Shown here one piece after another: positions 55,415 through 63,392 of a stretch of 64,000 nucleotides of DNA. The notes beneath the pieces were generated by a model. The model had not been told where the DNA came from. It made no database searches and was given only the letters and a program-made list of their open reading frames with translations. A program made the translations under genes and the position numbers. This DNA is from Variovorax paradoxus (GTDB lineage Bacteria > Pseudomonadota > Gammaproteobacteria > Burkholderiales > Burkholderiaceae_C). The stretch's first letter is position 1; every line of letters starts with the position of its first letter. The stretch is taken from the NCBI RefSeq assembly GCF_030815855.1, contig NZ_JAUSXG010000001.1:3844001-3908000 (forward strand), read 5' to 3'.

Positions 55415-56686
55415 CTATTTGCGGTTCCACACCGCCGCAAAGAAACCGTCCGTGGCATGGCGATGGGGCCACAGCCGCAGGTAGCGGCGGCCTTCCTCTC
55501 CGCCGGTGCAGAGGGCCTCGAAACCTTCCACCTTGAGGCCCTGCAGCAGTTCTGCGGCGTCCTGGGGCACGAAATCGGGGTTGGCGGCGCTGAAAGCCTC
55601 GGCGATGGCTTCGTTTTCCTCGGGCAGCACGCTGCAGGTGGCATAAATGAGACGCCCGCCCGATTTCAAGAGGCGCGCGGCGCTCTGCAGGATGGCGGCC
55701 TGCTTGGCCGTCAGTTCCTCGACCGACTTGGGCGACTGGCGCCACTTCAGGTCCGGATTGCGGCGCAGCGTGCCCAGCCCCGAGCAAGGGGCGTCGACGA
55801 GCACCCGGTCGATCTTGCCGGCCAGACGCTTGATGCGGTCGTCGCGCTCATGCGCAATGGCGGCCGGATGCACGTTCGAGAGCTTGCTGCGCGCCAGCCG
55901 CGGCTTGAGCGCATCGAGCCGGTGTGCCGACGTGTCGAAGGCATAGAGCCGGCCGGTGTTCCGCATGGTGGCGCCGATGGCCAGCGTCTTGCCGCCCGCG
56001 CCGGCGCAGAAGTCGACCACCATTTCGCCTCGCTTGGCGTCCAGCAACAGCGCCAGCAATTGGGAGCCCTCGTCCTGCACCTCGACCGCGCCTCGGGCGA
56101 AAGCGTCCAGTTTGGTCAGCGCTGGCTTGCCGTCGATGCGCAGGCCCCATGGCGAGAACGGAGTCGCTTCAGATTTGATAGCAGCCTTGGCAAGCTCCGC
56201 CTTGACTTCAGCGCGCTTGTCGGTCAGGGCATTGACCCGAAGATCGAGCGGCGCGGGCTGCTGCAGGCTTTCGACCAGCGGCCAGAAACCGTCGCCCAGT
56301 TGGGCCTTGAGTGGCGCGACCAGCCATTCGGGCAGGTTATGGCGATGGCGCTCGAGCAGGTCGTCCGGCTTGACGGCATCGCAGTTGTCGAGCCAGCGCT
56401 TTTCGGTGTCGTTGAGCGCGCTTTTCAAAAAGTCGCGCGGGCCGTGAAAGCCGAGGATCGCCATGCGGCGCTCCTTCGAGCCGCTGCCCGAGGGTGAGAG
56501 GTGGTCGAACAGGAGCTTCTTGCGCAGCACGGTGTAGACCGTCTCGGCAAGCGTGGCGCGTTCGCGGGGGCCGAACTCGCGGTGGTCGCGAAAAAAGCGC
56601 GAAACGACCTGGTCGGCCGGGTGATCGAATTTCAGGACAAGGCCGACCAGATCGGCGGTGGCCTCCAACAGGGCTTTGGGGTGCAT
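55415..56686 (-). CDS. 16S rRNA m5C967 methyltransferase RsmB-like (NOL1/NOP2/sun)
   Basis: The product has 423 residues. SAM motif VVDFCAGAGGKTLAIGA, then DAPCSGLGTLRRNPDLKW and IYATCSVLPEENEA supply the two catalytic cysteines of the RNA m5C family. An N-terminal NusB-like helical region is present but shorter than in E. coli RsmB. It methylates 16S rRNA or a related RNA; the exact position is inferred. It is followed 27 bases after its start side by the M48 gene stop. Confidence 0.88.
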   Translation of the reverse strand: MHPKALLEATADLVGLVLKFDHPADQVVSRFFRDHREFGPRERATLAETVYTVLRKKLLFDHLSPSGSGSKERRMAILGFHGPRDFLKSALNDTEKRWLDNCDAVKPDDLLERHRHNLPEWLVAPLKAQLGDGFWPLVESLQQPAPLDLRVNALTDKRAEVKAELAKAAIKSEATPFSPWGLRIDGKPALTKLDAFARGAVEVQDEGSQLLALLLDAKRGEMVVDFCAGAGGKTLAIGATMRNTGRLYAFDTSAHRLDALKPRLARSKLSNVHPAAIAHERDDRIKRLAGKIDRVLVDAPCSGLGTLRRNPDLKWRQSPKSVEELTAKQAAILQSAARLLKSGGRLIYATCSVLPEENEAIAEAFSAANPDFVPQDAAELLQGLKVEGFEALCTGGEEGRRYLRLWPHRHATDGFFAAVWNRK

Positions 56687-56713
56687 GCCCCGATTGTCTC
56701 AGCCGAGCGGCCC

Positions 56714-58567
56714 CTATGCCTCGCGCGTCCAGATCGGCCCGAAAGCCTGCCGCTCAATATCGGCCAGCGTCGGCGAATGGCCGGCCCACAGAACCAGCGC
56801 CGCTCCGGGCAGGCTCAAGGTGTGCTCGAGGTGACGGCAGAGCTGCCAGCGGTCTTCGTCGTCCATGCCCGGCAGGTCGACGAACACGATGTAGGCCCGG
56901 CGCCACGGAAATTCACGCAGCGTCTTGCGCACCAGCCAGGCCTGCGAAATGGGAAGGCACCGCGCCAGATCGGCCCGCAGTTCGCCCAGTTCGTAGTCGC
57001 TCAGGTCGTGCCGCGCGATCTGGCTGAAGAATGGCGTCTCGGTGATCTCCTCCCAAGCCCGGGCCTCGGCTTCTTCCGCCTCCTTGAGCCGGCCGCGCCA
57101 CAGCTTGAGCGCCTCTTCGTCGTGCGCGCCGGCCTCGGGGTTCTCGAGCGCGGCCACGGCGTTTTTCGCGGCCCACCACCGGCTCGCCACACTGGCCGCG
57201 TGCAGGCGCTCGAGCACGGCAAGGCGCGATGCGCGATCTCGCACGGGGAGCATCTGGGCCATTCCCCGCAGGGCGCCCGGGTGTTCGGGAGCGATCCCGA
57301 GCACGCGTGCATAGCGGTCGCGCACCGGAGCCGCCGGATCGAGCCGCCGCTCGGAGTCCGCCCACTCGACCATTTCATCGGGCGTATTGCGTTCGCCCTG
57401 CGCGGCCAGCACCCCGATCCGTTCGCGGATGCGCGACCGGTGGGCGTGATGCTGCTTCCAGTCGGTGGCATGGGCGCGGCGCCATTGGTTGTCGAAATGC
57501 TCGATCCACTTCGCGCTGTCGGCCAGCATGCCCAGCGCCGGCTCGGTCGACCAGGGCGGCACTACGGCCTTCTGGCCGAGCGCCTCGAGCCGGTCGCGCA
57601 ACACTGGGTGGGTGTCTTCGAGATCGCTGACGCGCCGCATGGCGTCACGGAGCGCCTGGCGCGCGAATTCGTCGCTGGGCGGCGTACCGGCAAGCTCTCT
57701 CAACGCCTTGAAAGGGCCCATCGGCTGGGGCTCCCGTTCGGCGCGTGCCCAATGCGAAGACCAGAATTCATCGGCGTACCAGCTCGCCTTGATCGCAATT
57801 TCCGTCAATGCGGCCGCGGCAACGGGCGTGCCCAGCAGCCGCCCCGAAATGCGGTCGGCCTCGTATTCGTCCTGTCGGGCGAGCGCGAAGGTCCGGGCCG
57901 CGAAGCGGGGGAAGTACCAGCGGAAGAAGCCTTGGGACACCAGCGCCATCACGCCTTCGTCGCGCTGCAGGCTGGCGTCCAGCTTGAGCCACGAGAGCCG
58001 CGTGCGATAGATCCAGGCGCTGAGCTTGCCGTGGTTGCCGCGCAAGTGCCCGTACTCGTGGGCAAGCACCGACAGCAGCCGCCGCCGGTCCAGCATCATC
58101 AGCAGCGGCAGGCCGATGCTGAGGGAATTGACCGCGCCGCCGAACAGCCCGAAACGGGGCACCTGCCGGATGCTGGCGTTGAACTCATCGTCGAGATAGA
58201 CACGGTGGACCGGCGGCCCCTTGATCTTCTTGCGGATGCGGTCGAGCGCCTCGAACAACGCCGGGGCGTCCGCGCGCGAAAGCTCCCTGCCTTCGGGTTC
58301 GTCGAACCGCACCCAGAGCGCGCGCAGCGTGGCCCAGAGCAACCCAAGGGCAAACACCAGCAGCCACCCGCGCGTGAAGCTGAAACGGCCACGTCCGGCC
58401 GCCAGCGCGACCCAGGCGATGATGCCGACGGAGAGCGCCAGGCACGCCAGCACCCAGAGGTAGCCGAGCGCGGCAAAGGCCGCGACGCTGCGCCGGTAGC
58501 GCGCGCTGTCGTCTGCACTGGCATGCTCGCTCAGGCGGACAAGATGAACAAAATCAGCGCGATCCAT
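56714..58567 (-). CDS. M48-family zinc metallopeptidase, membrane-bound
   Basis: The product has 617 residues from MDRADFVHLVRL. Two hydrophobic helices lie near 32-85. The zinc motif HEYGH is at 170-174 (LSVLAHEYGHLRGNHG), with a later E in RQDEYEADRISG as the third ligand. The C-terminal 250 residues are helical, partly TPR-like, and are not typical of HtpX. The substrate is unknown; a membrane-protein quality role is possible. It is divergent from DUF1653. Confidence 0.88.
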   Translation of the reverse strand: MDRADFVHLVRLSEHASADDSARYRRSVAAFAALGYLWVLACLALSVGIIAWVALAAGRGRFSFTRGWLLVFALGLLWATLRALWVRFDEPEGRELSRADAPALFEALDRIRKKIKGPPVHRVYLDDEFNASIRQVPRFGLFGGAVNSLSIGLPLLMMLDRRRLLSVLAHEYGHLRGNHGKLSAWIYRTRLSWLKLDASLQRDEGVMALVSQGFFRWYFPRFAARTFALARQDEYEADRISGRLLGTPVAAAALTEIAIKASWYADEFWSSHWARAEREPQPMGPFKALRELAGTPPSDEFARQALRDAMRRVSDLEDTHPVLRDRLEALGQKAVVPPWSTEPALGMLADSAKWIEHFDNQWRRAHATDWKQHHAHRSRIRERIGVLAAQGERNTPDEMVEWADSERRLDPAAPVRDRYARVLGIAPEHPGALRGMAQMLPVRDRASRLAVLERLHAASVASRWWAAKNAVAALENPEAGAHDEEALKLWRGRLKEAEEAEARAWEEITETPFFSQIARHDLSDYELGELRADLARCLPISQAWLVRKTLREFPWRRAYIVFVDLPGMDDEDRWQLCRHLEHTLSLPGAALVLWAGHSPTLADIERQAFGPIWTREA

Positions 58568-58608
58568 CCGACTTTCCTCCACCTCACCGTTTTGAAAGAA
58601 GCAAGACC

Positions 58609-58842
58609 ATGAACGACAACGGCCTGCCGCCGCTGATAGAGACACCTCCCGGCCGCTATCGCCACTACAAGGGCGGCGAATACGAAGTGCTGGGCACCGT
58701 GCGCCACAGCGAAACGCTGGAGCCGATGACGCTCTACCGCACCCTTTACGGCGACCAGGGACTGTGGGTTCGCCCGGCCGCGATGTTTGGCGAAACCGTG
58801 GACGTTGACGGTGTTCGCCAGTTGCGCTTCGCGCCGGTCTAG
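58609..58842 (+). CDS. DUF1653 family protein
   Basis: The product has 77 residues. PPGRYRHYKGGEYEVLGTVRHSE, then LEPMTLYRTLYGD and LWVRPAAMFGETV are the DUF1653 signature. Function is unknown. Its stop codon TAG (58840-58842) lies inside the 6-base target duplication of the IS481 insertion, so the element landed at the very end of the gene without altering the protein. Confidence 0.92.
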   Translation: MNDNGLPPLIETPPGRYRHYKGGEYEVLGTVRHSETLEPMTLYRTLYGDQGLWVRPAAMFGETVDVDGVRQLRFAPV

Positions 58843-58843
58843 C
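58838..58843. repeat. Left target-site duplication of the IS481 copy
   Basis: TCTAGC directly abuts the left end of the element. The same six bases follow the right end at 59870-59875. The core CTAG is the known IS481 target preference. Confidence 0.9.
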
Positions 58844-59869
58844 TGTAGTTTCCCAAGAGGTTGTTCACCCGAGGTGAAGGAAGATGGAGGTTCTCACGCC
58901 AGCCAACCTCCCTCAGGACTCCCCGGATGAACATCCACAAGAATGCCTCAATGACACCCAAAGGTCGAGCACACCTGGTGCGCGAGATTGATCGCATCGG
59001 GCTCAAGCCGGCGGCTGCAGCCGCCGGCTTGAGCGAGCGCACTGCGCGCAAGTGGCACAGGCGCCATGCCTGCGAGGGAACGGGCGGGTTGTTGGACCGA
59101 AGCTCCCGGCCGCAGCGCTGTCCCCGGCGCAGCCAGGCCAGCAAGATCGAGCGAGCCGTGGCGCTGCGGCGCACCCAGCGGCTGACCTACGAGTGCATTG
59201 CTGAGCGCGTGGGCCTGTCGCGAAGCACTGTGGCGCGTGCGTGCAAGGCGGCAGGCGTGGCTCGCCTGCCCGCGCTGCAGGATGCGGTGCCGGTGCGCCG
59301 CTATGAGCGTCAGTCGCCCGGCGAACTGCTGCATCTGGACACCAAGAAGCTGGGGCGATTCGACAAGCCCGGCCATCGCGTCACGGGCGACCGCACGCAG
59401 AACACGCCGCGTGCCGGCTGGCAGGCGCTGCATGTGGCCATCGATGATCACTCCCGAGTGGGCTTCAGCCTGATGCTGGCCGACGAAACGGCCAAGAGCG
59501 CCTGCGCCTTCGTGCTGGGGGCGCTGCGCTATTACAAGACTTTGGGCGTCAAGGTCGAGCGCGTGATGACCGACAACGGCTCGGCCTACAAGTCGCGGCG
59601 CTTCGCCAAGCTGCTGCGCCGCCTGGGCATCAAGCACATCCGCACCCGGCCCTACACGCCCCGAACAAACGGCAAGGCCGAACGCTTCATCCAGACCTTG
59701 CTGCGCGAGTGGGCCTATGCCTTCATCTACCCAACCTCAGAGCACCGAACGCGTGAATTGCAGCCCTGGATGTACCACTACAACTTCCATCGGCCACACT
59801 CCGCTACTTCTCATCGCCCTCCCATCACTCGCCTTGGCTTCGACGGGAACAACGTGTTGAGAAACTACA
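58844..59869 (+). mobile_element. IS481-family insertion sequence, complete, 1026 bases
   Basis: The left end TGTAGTTTCCCAAGAGGTTG and the inverted right end TGTAGTTTCTCAACACGTTG agree at 20 of the first 23 positions. The element is bounded by a perfect 6-base duplication TCTAGC. It holds one transposase gene. It lies between convergent genes (DUF1653 and the I78-like gene) and breaks neither. Intact ends, duplication and open frame suggest a recent, possibly active copy. Confidence 0.95.
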
Positions 59870-59874
59870 TCTAG
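58927..59874 (+). CDS. IS481-family transposase
   Basis: The product has 315 residues from MNIHKNASMTPKG. An N-terminal helix-turn-helix pair (GLKPAAAAAGLSERTARKW and AERVGLSRSTVARACKAAG) precedes the rve/DDE domain. LLHLDTKKLG and MTDNGSAYKS give two acids, and RTNGKAERFIQTLLREWAY the glutamate. Its stop TAG (59872-59874) lies outside the element, in the right target duplication, as is known for IS481 itself. It is intact. Confidence 0.95.
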   Translation: MNIHKNASMTPKGRAHLVREIDRIGLKPAAAAAGLSERTARKWHRRHACEGTGGLLDRSSRPQRCPRRSQASKIERAVALRRTQRLTYECIAERVGLSRSTVARACKAAGVARLPALQDAVPVRRYERQSPGELLHLDTKKLGRFDKPGHRVTGDRTQNTPRAGWQALHVAIDDHSRVGFSLMLADETAKSACAFVLGALRYYKTLGVKVERVMTDNGSAYKSRRFAKLLRRLGIKHIRTRPYTPRTNGKAERFIQTLLREWAYAFIYPTSEHRTRELQPWMYHYNFHRPHSATSHRPPITRLGFDGNNVLRNYI

Positions 59875-59875
59875 C
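59870..59875. repeat. Right target-site duplication of the IS481 copy
   Basis: TCTAGC matches the left copy at 58838-58843 exactly. It supplies the transposase stop codon. Confidence 0.9.
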
Positions 59876-59904
59876 TGCTACTTATTCGATAGCGCCGACG
59901 CGTG

Positions 59905-60228
59905 TCAGCCGCAGCGAACGTCCGTCACGCGCCCGCGCGCATCCACGTCGAGGTTGAGGCGCCCGCCGTTGAGCTCCATCGTGACCGCCTCGCCGGGCTT
60001 CAGAGCCCGCACCGTCCCCGCACCGGCGCGAACGCGGGCCGCGGCTTCGAGCTGGGGCGACAACGGCTGGCCGACGGCAAAGCGCGCGCCATCGGCGTTG
60101 CACTGGAATACTGGCTCAGGCGCCGGAACAGCTGCAGCGGGGGCGGAAGTGCTGGTAGAGCCTTGGGTGGCGCAAGCCGTCGTCAGGACAGCGCCGGCAA
60201 CGATGAACAGTAGTGATTGGGTTTTCAA
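59905..60228 (-). CDS. Lipoprotein with I78-family peptidase-inhibitor-like domain
   Basis: A TTG at 60228 with GGGAGAA upstream gives 107 residues and is the only start that makes a proper signal. The N-terminal hydrophobic helix ends in the lipobox LTTAC with C19. The rest (CNADGARFAVGQPLSPQLEA, VRALKPGEAVTMELNGGRLN, VTDVRCG) fits the I78 inhibitor family, with two cysteines that may pair. It would be an outer-membrane or periplasmic inhibitor. Inhibitory activity is not shown. Confidence 0.75.
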   Translation of the reverse strand: MKTQSLLFIVAGAVLTTACATQGSTSTSAPAAAVPAPEPVFQCNADGARFAVGQPLSPQLEAAARVRAGAGTVRALKPGEAVTMELNGGRLNLDVDARGRVTDVRCG

Positions 60229-60265
60229 CTTGTCTTCTCCCGAAAACCCGCGAATATAAACAACT

Positions 60266-60862
60266 TTAACGAATGTGACTTGTTGTATCTGCAAGCCATT
60301 CGGCAATGGCGCGTGGATACAACTGATGCTCCTGCGCCAGCACGCGGCCGGCGAGCGTGGCGGCCGTGTCGTCCGGCAGCACCGGCACCACCGCCTGGGC
60401 CAGGATCGGGCCGTGGTCGAGCTCGGTCGTCACCTGGTGCACCGTGACGCCGGCCACCTTGCAGCCCGCGTCGATGGCGCGCTGGTGAGTGTTCAGCCCC
60501 GGAAACGCCGGCAGCAGCGAGGGGTGGATGTTGATCAGGCGCCCGGCGTAGCGGCCGACAAAGCCCGGCGTCAGGATGCGCATGAAACCCGCCAGCACCA
60601 CCAGCGCCGGCGAATGCGCGTCGATGGCCTGCGCCAACGCCTCGTCGAAAGCCTCGCGGGTCGGGAATTCCTTGTGCGGAACCACGGCGGTCTCGATGCC
60701 ACGCGTTCTGGCGAGCGCCAGCCCGCCGGCCTCGGCCTTGTTGCTGACCACCGCGGCAATGCGGGCGCCGAAACGCTCGGCCCAGCGGCCGCGCTCGGCG
60801 GCATGCACGATGGCCGCCATGTTGGAGCCGCCGCCGGAAATAAGGATCACGATGTTCTTCAT
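60266..60862 (-). CDS. purN: Phosphoribosylglycinamide formyltransferase
   Basis: The product has 198 residues. VILISGGGSNMAAIVHA binds phosphoribosyl substrate, INIHPSLLPAFPGLNTHQRA carries catalytic N and H, and GVTVHQVTTELDHGPILAQ the catalytic D. It transfers the formyl group of 10-formyl-THF to GAR in purine synthesis. It is divergent from the acyl-CoA dehydrogenase pair. Confidence 0.96.
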   Translation of the reverse strand: MKNIVILISGGGSNMAAIVHAAERGRWAERFGARIAAVVSNKAEAGGLALARTRGIETAVVPHKEFPTREAFDEALAQAIDAHSPALVVLAGFMRILTPGFVGRYAGRLINIHPSLLPAFPGLNTHQRAIDAGCKVAGVTVHQVTTELDHGPILAQAVVPVLPDDTAATLAGRVLAQEHQLYPRAIAEWLADTTSHIR

Positions 60863-61000
60863 GGGACGCGGGATTATCTGTGGTCGACTTGTCGCGGCGC
60901 GGACACCGGTTCGCAGCACGACCGTGCTAAAAATAGAAATTCCGGAGACACACCGCCCTCGGTGCGATGGCGGTGAACCGATCAACACAGCGAGGCACGC

Positions 61001-62182
61001 ATGGATTTGAGCTTCACGCCCGAAGAACAGCAGTTCCGCGAAGAAATTCGCGCCTGGGTCAAGGACAACCTTCCCAAGGAAATTTCGCACAAGGTGCACA
61101 ACGCGCTCGAGCTGACGCGCGACGATCTGCAAGGCTGGGCCAAGATCCTCGGCAAGAAGGGCTGGCTCGGCTACGGCTGGCCGAAGGAATTCGGCGGCCC
61201 CGGCTGGACCGCCATCCAGCGCCACCTGTTCGAGGAAGAGACCGCCCTTGCCGGTGCGCCGCGCATCGTGCCGTTCGGCCCGGTGATGGTCGCCCCGGTG
61301 ATCATGGCTTTCGGCAATGCCGAGCAGCAGAAGCGCTTTCTCCCGGGCATCGCGAGCGGCGAAGTCTGGTGGAGCCAGGGCTACAGCGAGCCGGGGTCCG
61401 GCTCCGACCTGGCGTCGGTCAAGACCAAGGCCGAGCGACAAGGCGACAAGTACATCGTCAACGGCCAGAAGACCTGGACCACGCTCGGCCAGTACGGCGA
61501 CTGGATGTTCAACCTCGTGCGCACCAGCAGCGAGGGCAAGCCGCAGACCGGCATCAGCTTTTTGCTGCTCGACATGAAATCGCCCGGCGTCACTGTGCGG
61601 CCCATCAAGCTGCTCGACGGCAGCCATGAAGTCAACGAGGTGTTCTTCGACAACGTCGAGGTGCCGGCCGAAAACCTGATCGGCGAAGAAAACAAGGGCT
61701 GGACCTACGCCAAGCACCTGCTCTCGCACGAGCGCACCAACATCGCCGACGTGAACCGCGCCAAGCGCGAACTCGAGCGCCTGAAGCGCATCGCCAAGAG
61801 CGAAGGCGTCTACGACGACCTGCGCTTCCGCGACGAAATCGCCAAGCTCGAAGTCGATATCGTCGCGCTCGAGATGATGGTGCTGCGCGTGCTCTCGGCC
61901 GCCACTTCGGGCAAGAACTCGCTCGACGTCGCAGGCCTCTTGAAGATCCGCGGCAGCGAAATCCAGCAGCGCTACAGCGAACTGATGATGCTGGCCGGCG
62001 GCGCGTACTCGCTGCCTCTCGTCCGCGAAGCGATGGAGGCCGGCTGGCAAGGCGACTTCCCCGGCGGCAACCCGGCCCTGGCACCGCTGGCATCGACCTT
62101 CTTCAACATGCGCAAGACCACCATCTACGGCGGCTCGAACGAAGTGCAGCGAAATATCGTCGCTCAAACCGTTCTCGGCTGA
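61001..62182 (+). CDS. Acyl-CoA dehydrogenase, catalytic-type subunit
   Basis: The product has 393 residues. SQGYSEPGSGSDLASVKTKA, KYIVNGQKTWTTLGQYGDW and IYGGSNEVQRNIVAQT place it with the FadE subunits that lack the YEGT glutamate. The acid in LLSHERTNIADV matches the LCAD/IVD catalytic position. It is followed 12 bases on by a second, shorter dehydrogenase, so the two are probably an alpha-beta heteromer. Confidence 0.9.
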   Translation: MDLSFTPEEQQFREEIRAWVKDNLPKEISHKVHNALELTRDDLQGWAKILGKKGWLGYGWPKEFGGPGWTAIQRHLFEEETALAGAPRIVPFGPVMVAPVIMAFGNAEQQKRFLPGIASGEVWWSQGYSEPGSGSDLASVKTKAERQGDKYIVNGQKTWTTLGQYGDWMFNLVRTSSEGKPQTGISFLLLDMKSPGVTVRPIKLLDGSHEVNEVFFDNVEVPAENLIGEENKGWTYAKHLLSHERTNIADVNRAKRELERLKRIAKSEGVYDDLRFRDEIAKLEVDIVALEMMVLRVLSAATSGKNSLDVAGLLKIRGSEIQQRYSELMMLAGGAYSLPLVREAMEAGWQGDFPGGNPALAPLASTFFNMRKTTIYGGSNEVQRNIVAQTVLG

Positions 62183-62194
62183 GGAGACAAGAAC

Positions 62195-63310
62195 ATGGAT
62201 TTCAATTTTTCGGACGACCAGGAACAACTGCGCGACGCCGTTCGCAAGTGGGTCGACAAGGGCTATGGCTTCGAGCGTCGCCGCGGCATCGAGGCCAACG
62301 GCGGCTTCTCGCGCGAGGCCTGGGACGAACTGGCCGAGCTCGGCCTCGGCGGCCTCTACATCGCCGAAGACGACGGCGGCCTGGGCATGGGCCCCGTGGC
62401 CGGCATGGTCGTGATGGAAGAGCTGGGCCGCGGCATCGTGCTGGAGCCTTTCGCGCAGACGCTGATCGCCGGCGCCGTGCTCGGTGGCCATGCCGGCGCC
62501 GACCTCAAGGACAACTGGCTGCCCCGCATTGCGGGCGGCCAGGCCATCGTGGTGCTGGCCTACCAGGAGCGCAAGGCGCGCTACCGGCTCGACGTGTGCG
62601 AGGCCAAGGCCGTGAAGGCGGGCGGCGGCTGGTCGCTGACCGGCGCCAAGAGCGTGGTGCCGGTGGGCGACGAAGCCGACGCGTTCATCGTGCCCGCGCA
62701 GGCCGACGGCAAGATCGCCCTGTTCCTGGTCGAGCGCAGCGCCAGCGGTGTCGAGGCACGCGGCTACGGCACGCAGGACGGCGGCCGCGCGGCCGAGGTC
62801 GTGTTCGACAAGGCCGACGCCACGCTGATCACCGCAGACGGACTGGCGGCGCTCGAGTACGCGGTCGACGTCGGCATTGCAGCCACCTGCGCCGAAGCTG
62901 TGGGCGTCATGGACAAGACCGTGGCCCTCACGGTCGAGTACATGAATCAGCGCAAGCAGTTCGGCGTGACCATCTCGACCTTCCAGGCGCTGCGCCATCG
63001 CGTCGCCGACATGAAGATGCAGCTCGAGCTCGCTCGCTCGATGAGCTACTACGCCACGCTGAAGCTCAACGCGCCGGCCGAGGAGCGGCGCCAGGCGCTG
63101 GCGCGCGCCAAGTACCAGCTGGGCGTGTCGATGCGCTACGTTGCCGCGAACTCGGTGCAACTGCACGGCGGCATCGGCGTGACCGACGAATACATCGGCA
63201 GCCACTACTTCCGCAAGCTCACGCAGCTCGAAATGACCTTCGGCGACACGCTGCATCACCTGGGCGAAGTGTCGGCCCGCATGCAGGACGCCGCCGGCGT
63301 CTTCGCCTGA
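62195..63310 (+). CDS. Acyl-CoA dehydrogenase, partner subunit
   Basis: The product has 371 residues. RKQFGVTISTFQALRHRVADM and VQLHGGIGVTDEYIGSHYFRKL are dehydrogenase motifs. The catalytic-glutamate position is not an acid by eye, so it may serve mainly to complete the FAD or acyl site of the upstream subunit. It is translationally close to that gene and followed by a strong terminator at 63334-63366. Confidence 0.88.
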   Translation: MDFNFSDDQEQLRDAVRKWVDKGYGFERRRGIEANGGFSREAWDELAELGLGGLYIAEDDGGLGMGPVAGMVVMEELGRGIVLEPFAQTLIAGAVLGGHAGADLKDNWLPRIAGGQAIVVLAYQERKARYRLDVCEAKAVKAGGGWSLTGAKSVVPVGDEADAFIVPAQADGKIALFLVERSASGVEARGYGTQDGGRAAEVVFDKADATLITADGLAALEYAVDVGIAATCAEAVGVMDKTVALTVEYMNQRKQFGVTISTFQALRHRVADMKMQLELARSMSYYATLKLNAPAEERRQALARAKYQLGVSMRYVAANSVQLHGGIGVTDEYIGSHYFRKLTQLEMTFGDTLHHLGEVSARMQDAAGVFA

Positions 63311-63333
63311 TGGTGTTTTTCCCATAGCATCCA

Positions 63334-63366
63334 ACGCCCGCCCGCCTCGTGCCGGCGGGCGTTTTT
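63334..63366 (+). terminator. Intrinsic terminator after the acyl-CoA dehydrogenase pair
   Basis: ACGCCCGCC (63334-63342) and GGCGGGCGT (63354-63362) form a 9-base-pair stem, followed by TTTTT. It ends the two-gene operon before the lipase-like gene. Confidence 0.9.
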
Positions 63367-63392
63367 ACTTGGAACCAGCCAGGAACAAAACA

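Noticed and set aside
60266..63334. A 1022-residue frame antisense to the acyl-CoA dehydrogenase pair
   Set aside because: Only its last 198 codons, purN, have recognisable motifs.
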